Part shown: positions 7,624 through 16,992 of the stretch, piece by piece
Numbering within the stretch: position 1 is the stretch's first letter
Layout of the letters: the number at the start of each line of letters is the position of its first letter
NCBI RefSeq assembly: GCF_900167115.1
Contig: NZ_FUXZ01000004.1
Location: 124,001-188,000 of the forward strand
Reading direction: 5' to 3'
Source of the DNA: Eubacterium uniforme
Lineage (GTDB): Bacteria > Bacillota > Clostridia > Lachnospirales > Lachnospiraceae
DNA: 64,000 nucleotides
Notes under the pieces: generated by a model
Told to the model about the DNA's origin: nothing
Seen by the model: only the letters and a program-made list of their open reading frames with translations
Database searches by the model: none
Made by a program: the position numbers and the translations under genes

Positions 7624-8688
7624 TCAATTCGTTTGTTTTAGACAATCTTCGAACTCTTTTATCAAATTAATAATACTTATATTCATTTCAGCCAAATTCT
7701 TTTCCGAATAACACTCTAATGCTTTATTTTCAAATTCAAAACTTTTAGCATTTTCACAAAAATCTTCAAGAGTTATATTCGTAACTACAGATTTATCAAA
7801 AGAATAATAAACCATATTAAATACTGTTAATTTACATCGAAAAATATTTGTATTTATTGATGTAAAATTTAATAATAGCAATTGAACATAATGCAAACAC
7901 ACAGAATAGCTCACTATCGGAATAATTTCATATTCAGCACATACCAATAAAATATCTAATGCTTGCATTATCGGACCCAATAACGCAAAATAAAAGTACT
8001 CCCCATTCGTATATCCTTCCCCTTTTATTTGCTTAATTATACTTATTGCATTATTTATTCTTTCAGAAAAACTTATATCATATGAATCATTAGCATATAA
8101 ACACACCTTATCTACATATTCTGATTTAAAATATCTTACTATATCTTCAGATGACTTGCAAATCTCATAATATCTATCCATACTATAAATATCACTAAAA
8201 AAATCGAGAATAATCCTCTCACCAATTTCCAGAAAATCTTTTTCCTCTTCAGATGTTCTCATACTTCTTAAAGGCAATATAACAATTACATCTTCATACT
8301 TTTCTAGTATTTCAATATTTTTTTCAACACATTTTTTTACTCTCTTTAACATTCCACCTGGAGCATATCCCAAACGGCACATTTTACAATACTCACCCAA
8401 AGGATCATCAAAAATATGAATATCTCCCATAAGCAAAAAAGGATATTGTTCTCCTTTTTTTAAATCAAAACAAGCACTCGCCGAATAGAAAACCGCATTA
8501 TTATTTCTTACAAAATAATAAAGATATAAATGTATTATCTTTTTTCTTCTTTTCCAAAATATTTCTATATTATCCAATGCAATTGAAGTATCTTTTTCAT
8601 TCTCAAATAAGACATATACTTGTTTTAATAATTCAAGATATTGCCTTTGTATTTCAGCAACTTTATTCTTCAAAAATTGACCGTTCAT
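7624..8688 (-). CDS. unknown protein, module B third gene
   Basis: A 354-residue protein, cysteine- and tyrosine-rich, with a hydrophobic helical stretch near residues 235-285 (GPIMQALDILLVCAEYEIIP onward). It overlaps the previous gene by 26 bases with its own GGAGG site, showing tight coupling. I do not recognise a family or catalytic motif. Its place in a three-gene operon with the helper paralogue suggests one functional unit. Confidence 0.75.
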   Translation of the reverse strand: MNGQFLKNKVAEIQRQYLELLKQVYVLFENEKDTSIALDNIEIFWKRRKKIIHLYLYYFVRNNNAVFYSASACFDLKKGEQYPFLLMGDIHIFDDPLGEYCKMCRLGYAPGGMLKRVKKCVEKNIEILEKYEDVIVILPLRSMRTSEEEKDFLEIGERIILDFFSDIYSMDRYYEICKSSEDIVRYFKSEYVDKVCLYANDSYDISFSERINNAISIIKQIKGEGYTNGEYFYFALLGPIMQALDILLVCAEYEIIPIVSYSVCLHYVQLLLLNFTSINTNIFRCKLTVFNMVYYSFDKSVVTNITLEDFCENAKSFEFENKALECYSEKNLAEMNISIINLIKEFEDCLKQTN

Positions 8689-10132
8689 AATCCTCCAACT
8701 CCTTCATCATTGTTTCTGGAATTCCATAAACATCATTTAAAAACTTAATAGTTTTATTCATTACGAATACACAATCTCCAAAAACGCTTTTCAAATTACT
8801 TTCACAATCAACCATCGGAACACAATGATACAAATGTGATGGATTATTACATTTTTTCATTGCGCACTCTCTTATTGCCCCCCATAAGCCATGTTCATAA
8901 GCAGAATCATAATCATAATATAACCCATATAATTCCTTTTCATCTACAATCTCTGCTTTTTTACGTACATTATCACGATTAAAATAATTAGTATCCATAT
9001 TTTGAAATTCTTCAGCTTTATATTCATTAACTAATAATTCTAGAATCTTTTCATCAACATGAGAATCTCTATTGTTTTCATTATCCCTATGCTTAGTTAA
9101 TATCAACTTATATTGTCCTATTCCATATTCTTCAAAATCTTTCCATATGTTTTCTTTTTCTTCTTCCTTCTTAGATAAGTACAACATCATTATATAATTT
9201 TCAATCATATTTCGAATTATAGAACGTCCCGAAATCGAATTATATAAACTATGTTTTTCAGCCTCTTCTAAACGTTTAAAGGAATATGTCGCGATTCCTA
9301 TTAACACCTTCATTTTATTATCTAAGGGTGCTCTTAATGTATATATTTCCTGTAAATATATAAATATATCTTTTACTAAACTATAATATTTTTTTGTATT
9401 ATTTTTTTCTTCTTTATAACTCATAATATAATTCTCACATTCTGTTAACTCACTAATTGATTTCCAAAATAAATCTATATAATCATCACCTACTGTCTCA
9501 TAAGCCAACAACATAATTTCACTAGAGCGAATACATGATCTGATATAATTCATTTCTACCTTATCATGTTCTAAATATGAATATTTTTGTAACATATTTA
9601 TATCATTTGCACTAAGCTTCACTCTACCTTTAATAATGGAAAAACTTAGAACTACATATCTTATATCTGTTACAGCATCAGACTGACTCCACATATTATC
9701 TCTTAAACATTCCTGAATTTTTTCGACTCTCGATTCTACCGATTGCTTATTCGAAAAGTAACTCGCAAACACAGAATCTACCATTCCTGTTATTACAACT
9801 GTTAACGGTGCCAAACACTCACTATCAACATTATCCAATAATATTTGATATATCTTTTTCTTGTCATCTTCATTTGCAGTAATAAAATCAGACATTCTTA
9901 TATACATCAATAGCGTACTATTACTTATACTATCAATAATAGCCCTCAATTTATCTAAAGCAACTCTACGACCATAATACTTAAATATAAGTGCTATCCA
10001 TATGTACTCAGGCAATCTTCCATATGTCCATGATTTATTCTCATCAAGTTCATTAGCCCATTTATTCCACGGCGAAATAAACTTTCCTTTTTTAAACTCA
10101 TATGATGATAATTTTATAAATCCCACATTCAT
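8663..10132 (-). CDS. unknown helical protein, module B second gene
   Basis: A 489-residue, largely helical protein. The N-terminus reads WKNGRL-like PEYIWIALIFKYYGRR. The C-terminal part has YDSAYEHGLWGAIRECAMKK, then HLYHCVPMVD and FVMNKTIKFL, a layout faintly like DUF5677-type helical domains (low confidence). The start codon overlaps the stop of the helper gene (ATGA), so translation is coupled. No nuclease, protease or NTPase motif is visible. Confidence 0.75.
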   Translation of the reverse strand: MNVGFIKLSSYEFKKGKFISPWNKWANELDENKSWTYGRLPEYIWIALIFKYYGRRVALDKLRAIIDSISNSTLLMYIRMSDFITANEDDKKKIYQILLDNVDSECLAPLTVVITGMVDSVFASYFSNKQSVESRVEKIQECLRDNMWSQSDAVTDIRYVVLSFSIIKGRVKLSANDINMLQKYSYLEHDKVEMNYIRSCIRSSEIMLLAYETVGDDYIDLFWKSISELTECENYIMSYKEEKNNTKKYYSLVKDIFIYLQEIYTLRAPLDNKMKVLIGIATYSFKRLEEAEKHSLYNSISGRSIIRNMIENYIMMLYLSKKEEEKENIWKDFEEYGIGQYKLILTKHRDNENNRDSHVDEKILELLVNEYKAEEFQNMDTNYFNRDNVRKKAEIVDEKELYGLYYDYDSAYEHGLWGAIRECAMKKCNNPSHLYHCVPMVDCESNLKSVFGDCVFVMNKTIKFLNDVYGIPETMMKELEDYERSIFEE

Positions 10133-10830
10133 CCCCTCTTTACATATTCTCTTTTATAATGTTCATAAGAATCTGCATTATAACGTTTAAACATATTCAT
10201 TGCCGATTCCCAGTTTTCTAACTCCCATAAAAATTCATTTTCTATATCATTTATTTTTTTGTATTTCTCATACTGATTTGTATTTAATTTACTCCAAGGC
10301 TCATTTTTGTATTTAGCCTCAATTAAATTATCCTTTACTAATTTTTTAATTATATATGAATCTATTGGCATTCTATAATTATTTATCTCTGTATAATTAA
10401 AGAATTTTTCATATTTATCAAATCCTTTCCTCTTCCTCTCATCATCACTTAACAAACATTTTAAAACAACCAAATACTTAATAGTCATATTTAACCATTT
10501 TTGTGCTTGTCCTTCAGATAATGTTTCACACACTCTTTCTACTCCATCTATCTTTATTTTATATTTTATTATAATGTCAGCAATTAATTTTTTATGCCAT
10601 TCTTCAAAATCTTCCTCTTTATTATATTTTTCTATTCTATCCAAAATCATATTGGATGTTTCATATCTACATCTCCATTTTTCCAAACATTCTCCATTAA
10701 ATTTCAACGTATGAGCAGCCATATCAACATATGCCCTATCAACGGCTGCTTTTCCTAAATCCACTGACTGACCAAAATAACAACAGATCAAAAAATCTTT
10801 TGCTAACTCTTCTATCTTTTTCTCACTCAT
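10129..10830 (-). CDS. shared helper protein, module B
   Basis: A 233-residue paralogue of the module A helper, with the same ordered motifs FLICCYFGQS, AVDRAYVDMAAHTLKFN, EGQAQKWLNMTIKYL, MPIDSYI, PWSKLN and FLWELENWE. GGAGG lies before ATG 10830. Here the helper is the first gene and is followed by two unknown proteins instead of an NTPase. Retaining the helper while swapping partners points to a conserved adaptor, sensor or regulator. Confidence 0.8.
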   Translation of the reverse strand: MSEKKIEELAKDFLICCYFGQSVDLGKAAVDRAYVDMAAHTLKFNGECLEKWRCRYETSNMILDRIEKYNKEEDFEEWHKKLIADIIIKYKIKIDGVERVCETLSEGQAQKWLNMTIKYLVVLKCLLSDDERKRKGFDKYEKFFNYTEINNYRMPIDSYIIKKLVKDNLIEAKYKNEPWSKLNTNQYEKYKKINDIENEFLWELENWESAMNMFKRYNADSYEHYKREYVKRG

Positions 10831-10871
10831 ACCTCAACCTCCTAAATTCAAAAAACCGCCCCCTGCCGACT

Positions 10872-11210
10872 TCAACAACACTCCCCCAGTAACATCCAAT
10901 AATCACCATACCAATCTTTTACACCCTCATAAATCTTCACCGCAACTTTAATTCTTTCTCCATAACATAACCCATTCGCTTTATTCAATTCTTTATCAAA
11001 TCCTAAATTCTTTAATACATACTTATCCCATATAGGTTCCTCTGGAGATACTGTAGCAATCAACTTACTAGCAAATGATACTTCAACCGAATTATCAACT
11101 CTGTGCAGCAAATGCAATAATTCTCCAAATGTTTTCTTATCTTTAGTTTGTTCTTCTAATAATTTATAATATCTATTTTGCCAATCTTTCGACTGATAAA
11201 TTACTCTCCA
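10872..11210 (-). pseudogene. 5'-truncated unknown gene with repeated 3' tail
   Basis: One open frame reads WRVIYQSKDWQNRYYKLLEE on through FASKLIATVSPEEPIWDKYV to YGDYWMLLGECC-stop, with no start codon or ribosome site. The 5' end abuts another copy of the tail-and-hairpin repeat at 11214. The coding quality is good, so this is the end of a real gene cut off by recombination. The product is unknown. Confidence 0.5.
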
Positions 11211-11213
11211 AAA

Positions 11214-11270
11214 AACAAAAAAGCCGACATCATGCCGACTTCAATAACACTATCCTAGCAACATCCAATG
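11214..11270 (-). repeat. gene-tail plus terminator repeat (copy D)
   Basis: The minus strand reads a tail GGHWMLLG-stop, then a wobble-paired GTCGGC hairpin and a TTTTTTG run. It matches the end of the adjacent truncated gene (10872) and the copies near 2752 and 3284, so it is a residual 3' end of another gene copy. Nothing else is visible between 11270 and 11390. Confidence 0.45.
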
Positions 11271-11392
11271 GCCCCCATATTCCATCAGCCTACCAAAATA
11301 AAACACTCATTATATTCCCCTATAAACTCAGTTTACTCCTCCAAAATTTCCATGTCAACACAATATTTCTGCTATATCTTCCACTTACAAAA

Positions 11393-11427
11393 AACCAAAA
11401 CCTGTGCAGCCTAAGCCTCACAGGTTT
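11393..11427 (-). terminator. terminator of the polysaccharide operon
   Basis: AAACCTGTG and CACAGGTTT form a 9-bp stem followed on the minus strand by TGGTTTTTTG, about 70 bases past the last operon gene. Confidence 0.65.
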
Positions 11428-11498
11428 CTATATCAAATATTAATTTCAAAATAATAACATATATAAAAAACTTTACGCAACATATAATCCACCCCACC

Positions 11499-13098
11499 TT
11501 ATACATTCAGTATTTCCTTGACTTTAGAAATAACATCTTCATCCAACCTAGGATTAATATCACCTGTTTCAAACTTTATTTTTGGCGTGAGAAAACTATT
11601 CTCTGGTAAAGAAATATCAAACAAACAAGGCTCATTATCAGTAAACCACTCAATATAATTATCCAATTCATCAAATGATTCAAGTCTTTTTGCTTTTAAA
11701 CCGTAGGCCTCTGCAATTTTTTTAAAATCAGGAACTGTATATCCGCCATTTTGCGCAGTTGCAGCAAACCTATCTCCATGATTAAAATGTTGAGTTTCGC
11801 TAATCTTACCTAACACTCTATTATTAAGAATAAATATTTTTATTGGAAGGTTCTCACGCTTTACAGTTTCAAGTTCCTGAATATTCATTTGGAAACCGCC
11901 ATCACCCGAAATACAAAATACTGGTTTTTTTCCTTCTGCTATACAAGCTCCAACTGCAAATGGCAACGCACATCCCATTATGCCATAACCACCACTAATG
12001 TGAATTCTCCCCTTATACCCTTTTAATACAAGTGATTGAGCACACCAACACTGATTCATTCCGACATCAACTGAAACATTTGGATTTTCAGGTAATAGAG
12101 ATGAAATCTTTTCAACAGCCATATTACCAGGCTGTCTATCATATAAAGACAAATACGCTTTCGCTTCAAGACATTGTTTTCTCCAAATCGAATAATCAGA
12201 AACTTCTTCCTCCAAAAGTCTTCTCATAAAATCACTAGCGTCTGTATAATATTTTTTTTCATTTTTTTTAATATTACGACTAAGTTCATATTCATCTATA
12301 TCACAACGAACCAAATCCGCTTTTGGTGCAAATTTTTCTGTAAACTGTCCTACCTGACGAATTCCCAAACGCGCGCCCACAGATATTATAAGATCACACT
12401 CATTAAGTATCATATTAGCTACTCTATTTCCATGTGTACCTATAAAACCAATATGTAAATCATCCTGTGCTAAATCAACTCCATTCATTGTAGTAAGAAC
12501 AGGAATATTAGTTTTCTTAGCAAATTTATGAACTAACTCAACAGCACCAGCTGTTCTAACTCCATTACCTACCAATAATATTGGCTTGTTGTATGTCGAG
12601 CGGAAAATCAATAATAACACCTCCCTTTCTACCCAATAACGCCATATTATAAGCACGACTAATTATATCTACAAATCCTGTACTAGTATTTGCCGTTACA
12701 GAGTATTTAGTTATATTCCTTGTCATGGAAACAAGATCCATTTCCTGAAATCCATTTTGCCTGATTCCAGAAAAACCTTTCATTTCCTTAGTTGGAACAT
12801 TTCCACAAATACCCATTATAGGGAATCCATCAAACCATGCATCTGCAAGACCTCCCAGCCCATTAACAGCTCCCGGTCCAGATGTAGTAAAATACACTCC
12901 TATTTTACCAGTAGTTCTTGCATATCCATCTGCCGCTAACGCGCAACCTTGTTCATGATAACATACATGTGTTGTAATTTCGTCTTTACGCTTATACAAA
13001 GCATCCATAAACGGTACTATATATCCCCCTGCATAACCAAATACATCTGTAACACCCTGTTCAATCAAAAAATCTACTAAATACTCTGAACAATTCAA
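11499..13098 (-). pseudogene. TPP-dependent acetolactate-synthase-like enzyme, frameshifted
   Basis: Two overlapping frames encode one ThDP enzyme. 13098-12565 gives the N-terminal pyrimidine-binding domain (EQG catalytic Glu in CYHEQGCALAADGYAR, SGPGAVNGLGG) up to IIDFPLDIQ, then stops. 12656-11499 resumes at NKPILLVGNG and gives the central and C-terminal domains with the PP-binding GDGGFQMN-N segment. The linker of roughly 25-40 residues normally found between IDFPMDIQ and KPILLVGNG is missing, so a deletion shifted the frame. The start is TTG with AGGAAGGG upstream. In capsule loci such enzymes make a modified keto-acid or aldehyde side group. It is probably inactive. Confidence 0.75.
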
Positions 13099-13150
13099 GT
13101 TGCAAAACCCTTCCTTTCTTCAAAATAATATCTGAATATAAGACTATCAA

Positions 13151-13864
13151 TCAACTAAATAAATAATCTTCCGGAACATTTAATAGAGCACTAAACAATG
13201 CCAAATCTTCCTTAGTTGTTATTTTAATATTACTTGTTGTTCCCTTCGCGAAATACACTCTCTCACCATAATAAATAAGCAATGAACTTGTAAAAGTAAA
13301 ATCATGCTTCCCTTCTTCCTCTGCCTTTTCATAACACTTAAGAACCAAAGAATATTTATATGCCTGAGGAGATGCAGTCAGCATTACATGTTCTCTATCA
13401 ACATCAGCAATCCCCGACCTAAAATCTTCCGTATATACAATAGGCGGATGACATTGTATTGATGATGATGCATTTCCATTTTCATGTGCCACTCGCAACA
13501 CCTCGTTTATTGCTTTCTGCGGAAGAACTGGCCTTACTGCATCATGAACTATAATGTAATCATCCAATTCGACTTTATCTTTCAAGAAAAAAACACCATT
13601 ACGTATAGAGTCATGACCTGTATTTCCACCTTCAATTATCCAAATTGCTTTAGTTATCGAATAATCCTTAACAAGATTAAGAACATACTCTTTCCATGCT
13701 TTAACACAAACTATTACTATTTTCTCAATCTGAGAATTTTGCTGAAATTTTTCTAGAGTATGTACAATAATAGGTTTACCTTGAACTTCTATGAATTGCT
13801 TGGGAATATCGCTCCCCATTCTTTTTCCAACTCCACCAGCTAATAAAATCACATAATTTTTCAT
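13151..13864 (-). CDS. IspD-like CTP cytidylyltransferase in capsule locus
   Basis: A 237-residue IspD/TarI-family protein: nucleotide-binding LLAGGVGKRMGSDIPKQF at the N-terminus, then HDAVRP and the C-terminal ITTKEDL motif. In polysaccharide loci this family activates ribitol phosphate or a related alcohol or phosphonate headgroup to a CDP or CMP form. The LicD genes just upstream would then transfer it. Cytoplasmic. The genetic context argues against the isoprenoid role of true IspD. Confidence 0.85.
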   Translation of the reverse strand: MKNYVILLAGGVGKRMGSDIPKQFIEVQGKPIIVHTLEKFQQNSQIEKIVIVCVKAWKEYVLNLVKDYSITKAIWIIEGGNTGHDSIRNGVFFLKDKVELDDYIIVHDAVRPVLPQKAINEVLRVAHENGNASSSIQCHPPIVYTEDFRSGIADVDREHVMLTASPQAYKYSLVLKCYEKAEEEGKHDFTFTSSLLIYYGERVYFAKGTTSNIKITTKEDLALFSALLNVPEDYLFS

Positions 13865-13879
13865 CTACAAAATTCCTTT

Positions 13880-14944
13880 CTATTGCCGTAACGATTTAAG
13901 AATATCTATTGTTCTTTTCATACCCATATTAATGTCATATTGTGATTTCCAACCCAAACTTTGAAGTTTAAAACCATCTAATCTAGCTTTTGTTGCTTTA
14001 CTATATCCAGCAGCTTCAATAGAATCCGGAAGTTCAAACACAACCTTTCGACCACCAATTTGGGCTATAATTTCTGCTAAATCCTTTAACATAATATCGC
14101 TACCTTTATCAGCGATGTTATATGCCTCACCATTTTCCCCTACTAGCAAAGCATATAAAAGCCCACTTACCGCATCTGCCACATACGTATAACTAAAATA
14201 CTGCATCCCAGAAGATTTCAAAACAACGTCTTCTCCTTCAACAACTTTTTTTATAAACTGACTCAATGCTCTAGTATTAGAAAATTCCATTGTTGGACCA
14301 TAAGAGCGAGTAAAACGTGCAATTATTACATCCAATCCTCTTTGAGCTTTATATGCTTGACATAATGCTTCTCCACAACGTTTACTCTCTGGATACGCAG
14401 CTCTTAAGGTATTACAATCAATATACCCACAGTAACTTTCATCAAAAAATTCCACATCACCGCGATTTTCTCCATATATTTCATTAGACGATGCAAATAC
14501 GAAACGAGAAGTATTATGTACAACAGCAAAATCAAGCAAATTCTGCACACCAAAAACATTAGTAGTTATCGTTCCTATAGGATCAGTTGCATAAAGTATC
14601 GGATGTGTATTAGAAGCAAGATGAAGAATATAATCCACATTCTTTAAATCTTCTCTAATCAAAGGCTGTTTTACGTCATAGACAACAAAAAAGAAATTTT
14701 CATTTTCAAAATATTTATAAAATCTGGACCGAGCCTTTTCCTCATTTCTTCCCAGTGCATATATAGTACAATTTAAATTTTCAGTAACATTTTTTTCTAA
14801 AATAACATCAACTAAAAAGCTACCAATTAAACCTGTTGCACCCGAAAGCATAAGACTTTTATTCTTTAATTTTTCCCAAGGTAATTCTAATCCTGCTACA
14901 TAACGAATATCATCCATATATTCTTTATTATCGTAAATATTCAT
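13880..14944 (-). CDS. NAD-dependent epimerase/dehydratase
   Basis: An extended SDR sugar-nucleotide enzyme of about 354 residues. It has the Rossmann motif GATGLIGSFLVDV, the LHLASNTHP strand and the catalytic YPESKRCGE (Y-x3-K). It resembles UDP-glucuronate decarboxylase and related 4,6-modifying enzymes. GGAGAAAAAG fits ATG 14944 better than the GTG at 14965. It lies between licD and the cytidylyltransferase, so it may modify the alditol or sugar donor. The exact substrate is unknown. Confidence 0.8.
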   Translation of the reverse strand: MNIYDNKEYMDDIRYVAGLELPWEKLKNKSLMLSGATGLIGSFLVDVILEKNVTENLNCTIYALGRNEEKARSRFYKYFENENFFFVVYDVKQPLIREDLKNVDYILHLASNTHPILYATDPIGTITTNVFGVQNLLDFAVVHNTSRFVFASSNEIYGENRGDVEFFDESYCGYIDCNTLRAAYPESKRCGEALCQAYKAQRGLDVIIARFTRSYGPTMEFSNTRALSQFIKKVVEGEDVVLKSSGMQYFSYTYVADAVSGLLYALLVGENGEAYNIADKGSDIMLKDLAEIIAQIGGRKVVFELPDSIEAAGYSKATKARLDGFKLQSLGWKSQYDINMGMKRTIDILKSLRQ

Positions 14945-14965
14945 ATACTTTTTCTCCAAATTCAC

Positions 14966-15781
14966 TTAATTCTGTAAATATGATTTCTCTAAATCACAAA
15001 CAACGAAATCATGTTTTGTATATCTTTTATCCTCCGGTGGTAACTGTTTCCAATTCTTATATATATTTGTTAAATACTCATCACACTTCTCAGGACCATA
15101 TATCGCCATTCCCTCAAACTGATACAAAGTAGGCTTACCAAAATATTCCCTTAAAGTAATTTCTTTACTTCTATATGCGCCCATAAGATTGGCAATAAAT
15201 TTTGAATTATCATCATTCATACTCTCAGCCAACCGATCAACCGCAATAGATAATTTTTTATCATCTAAGATAAAATTTGGAATTACCCTCGAAGCAATTA
15301 TCGACGCGTTCTTATACCAACTTCTATCGTTTCTTACTACACATGTTCTAGTCATTAAAAACATATTTTTCTTATCAAATTTTCTAAACAATCTTTCAGC
15401 TTCTTCATAAGAATTCCCAATTCCATCTAATGGAAATACATCAATATATATCCCTCGCTTACATGGCACTCGAGTCTTTTCTACAAGAGTCGTTCTTGTG
15501 TCATAGATTTTTGCATAGGAATATAAATAGTCAGAATTTCCAGAATACGGTGATTCTAATAAATATCCGTCAATTATACCTGTAAAATTTCTAATCAACC
15601 TATCATAATCTTTGCGTGGTATTGCTATATCGATATCATCATCCCAAGGAATAAATCCCTTATGTCTCATTGCTCCAATCATCGTACCGCCAACAGCATA
15701 ATAATTAATATTCTCTTTTAAACAATACCCATGAAACCACTTAAGCATTTCCAATAGTTTAAATTGTATCGGACTTAACAT
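14966..15781 (-). CDS. LicD-family phosphotransferase
   Basis: A 271-residue LicD/FKRP-type protein with GGTMIGAMRHKGFIPWDDDI near residues 30-50, carrying the metal-binding DDDID motif. The family transfers phosphorylcholine, ribitol phosphate or similar headgroups from CDP-activated donors to glycans. It is adjacent to a second LicD (13 bases apart), a dead third copy and the cytidylyltransferase. It probably decorates the capsule repeat unit in the cytoplasm. Confidence 0.88.
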   Translation of the reverse strand: MLSPIQFKLLEMLKWFHGYCLKENINYYAVGGTMIGAMRHKGFIPWDDDIDIAIPRKDYDRLIRNFTGIIDGYLLESPYSGNSDYLYSYAKIYDTRTTLVEKTRVPCKRGIYIDVFPLDGIGNSYEEAERLFRKFDKKNMFLMTRTCVVRNDRSWYKNASIIASRVIPNFILDDKKLSIAVDRLAESMNDDNSKFIANLMGAYRSKEITLREYFGKPTLYQFEGMAIYGPEKCDEYLTNIYKNWKQLPPEDKRYTKHDFVVCDLEKSYLQN

Positions 15782-15793
15782 GTAAGACCTCCT

Positions 15794-16585
15794 CTACTTT
15801 TTATAACAAACTAATGTATGTTTCAAAACTCTTTCACTTTCAGGCGGAAGCTTCATATAATCACCAAAATGAGTTTTCAAAACTCTATCAGGATTTTTTG
15901 GTGCCCAAAAAATATGACCTTCAAAGGTCACCTCTGAAACACTTTGATAATCTTCAAGCAACCAAGCATAAGCCCATGCCAAGCCAACAAAGTTACTTTT
16001 TCTTTCGTTCAATTTAATAAAATCAGCATTCATTTTTGTAATAATTTTTTTTGTACTAAATAGTTTTGAAAAATTAAATGCAAAATTTCTCTTTATATTT
16101 GTAATGATTGAATCCGTTTTAACATATCCGGTTCTAGAACTATGTGTTAGCAACTGGTACATTCTAAAATACTTCTTTTTTAGCCTAACTCTCTCTCTCT
16201 CATTTTCAGGTAAATAATCAAATGGAAAAACATCTATAAAAACACCATATCCTGCTACTTCTTTAAAATTCTTTTCCTTAATCTCCGTAGTTTGATCACA
16301 AATCTTTCCATAAGGATAAATTGTATCTGGATTTTCCTCAATTCTTATAAAATTCAATCCATAATTCCCTTTTTGTATAATAGCAGCTAGCTTATCATAA
16401 TCTTTCCTAAGCATTGAAATATCTATATCATCATCCCAAGGAATGAACCCATTATGTCTAACTGCACCAATTAAAGTACCAGCAAAAAGAAAATAATTTA
16501 TATTATTTTCTCTACATATTTTGTCCACTTTCATTAATATTTCTAATTCTACTTGCTTATACTCCTCAACAGTTAACCGTTCCAT
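15794..16585 (-). CDS. LicD-family phosphotransferase
   Basis: A 263-residue LicD-type protein with NYFLFAGTLIGAVRHNGFIP followed directly by WDDDIDISM. The C-terminus has APKNPDRVLKTHFGDYMKLP, the usual end motif of the family. It is paralogous to the next gene but well diverged, so the two probably use different acceptors or donors. No signal peptide. Confidence 0.88.
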   Translation of the reverse strand: MERLTVEEYKQVELEILMKVDKICRENNINYFLFAGTLIGAVRHNGFIPWDDDIDISMLRKDYDKLAAIIQKGNYGLNFIRIEENPDTIYPYGKICDQTTEIKEKNFKEVAGYGVFIDVFPFDYLPENERERVRLKKKYFRMYQLLTHSSRTGYVKTDSIITNIKRNFAFNFSKLFSTKKIITKMNADFIKLNERKSNFVGLAWAYAWLLEDYQSVSEVTFEGHIFWAPKNPDRVLKTHFGDYMKLPPESERVLKHTLVCYKK

Positions 16586-16787
16586 TATTTTTTTCTCCTA
16601 AAAAATCCAATGTAATTCTAACAATTTTCAATAAAATTCTTCTATTAACAACAACAAATATACCAATGCAACAACCCAAATATGAATATCTAAAGAAATC
16701 AAAATAACTTATGTAAGCACAATAACACAATTAATCAAAAAAATATTCCGATGAGAATCAAAAATTTTAAATATCACTAAAACTATT

Positions 16788-16967
16788 CTAATCATGTCTT
16801 GGCATTTGAATGTAAATATCATCATATCATGATATAAATCCTTTATGTCTTACCGTTCCTAACATCGTTCCACCACTTAAAAAATACCGAATATCGTTAG
16901 TATCATATAATTCAGCAACATCCGATAATATTGCAAGCTATACGCGTTTCATTTTTTCAATTTCCAT
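16788..16967 (-). pseudogene. third licD copy, inactivated
   Basis: A single minus-strand frame reads MEIEKMKRV-stop-LAILSDV, YFLSGGTMLGTVRHKGFIS-stop-YDDI, then MPRHD-stop. The motif GGTMLGTVRHKGFI and the remains of WDDDIDI (now stop-YDDIYI) identify a LicD. Three nonsense codons and the loss of everything downstream make it a ghost gene. It fills the gap between licD and the flippase. Confidence 0.7.
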
Positions 16968-16992
16968 TATTTTCATCAGTAATTAACTCCAA

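Noticed and set aside
4521-10830. A known named defence system
   Set aside because: I could not match the helper family to any system I know with confidence, so no name is given.
12565-12656. Programmed frameshift in the TPP enzyme
   Set aside because: No slippery heptamer is evident and a conserved linker is missing, so a deletion explains it better.
13151-13864. Isoprenoid IspD
   Set aside because: The family fits, but the setting between LicD, epimerase and TPP genes favours headgroup activation.
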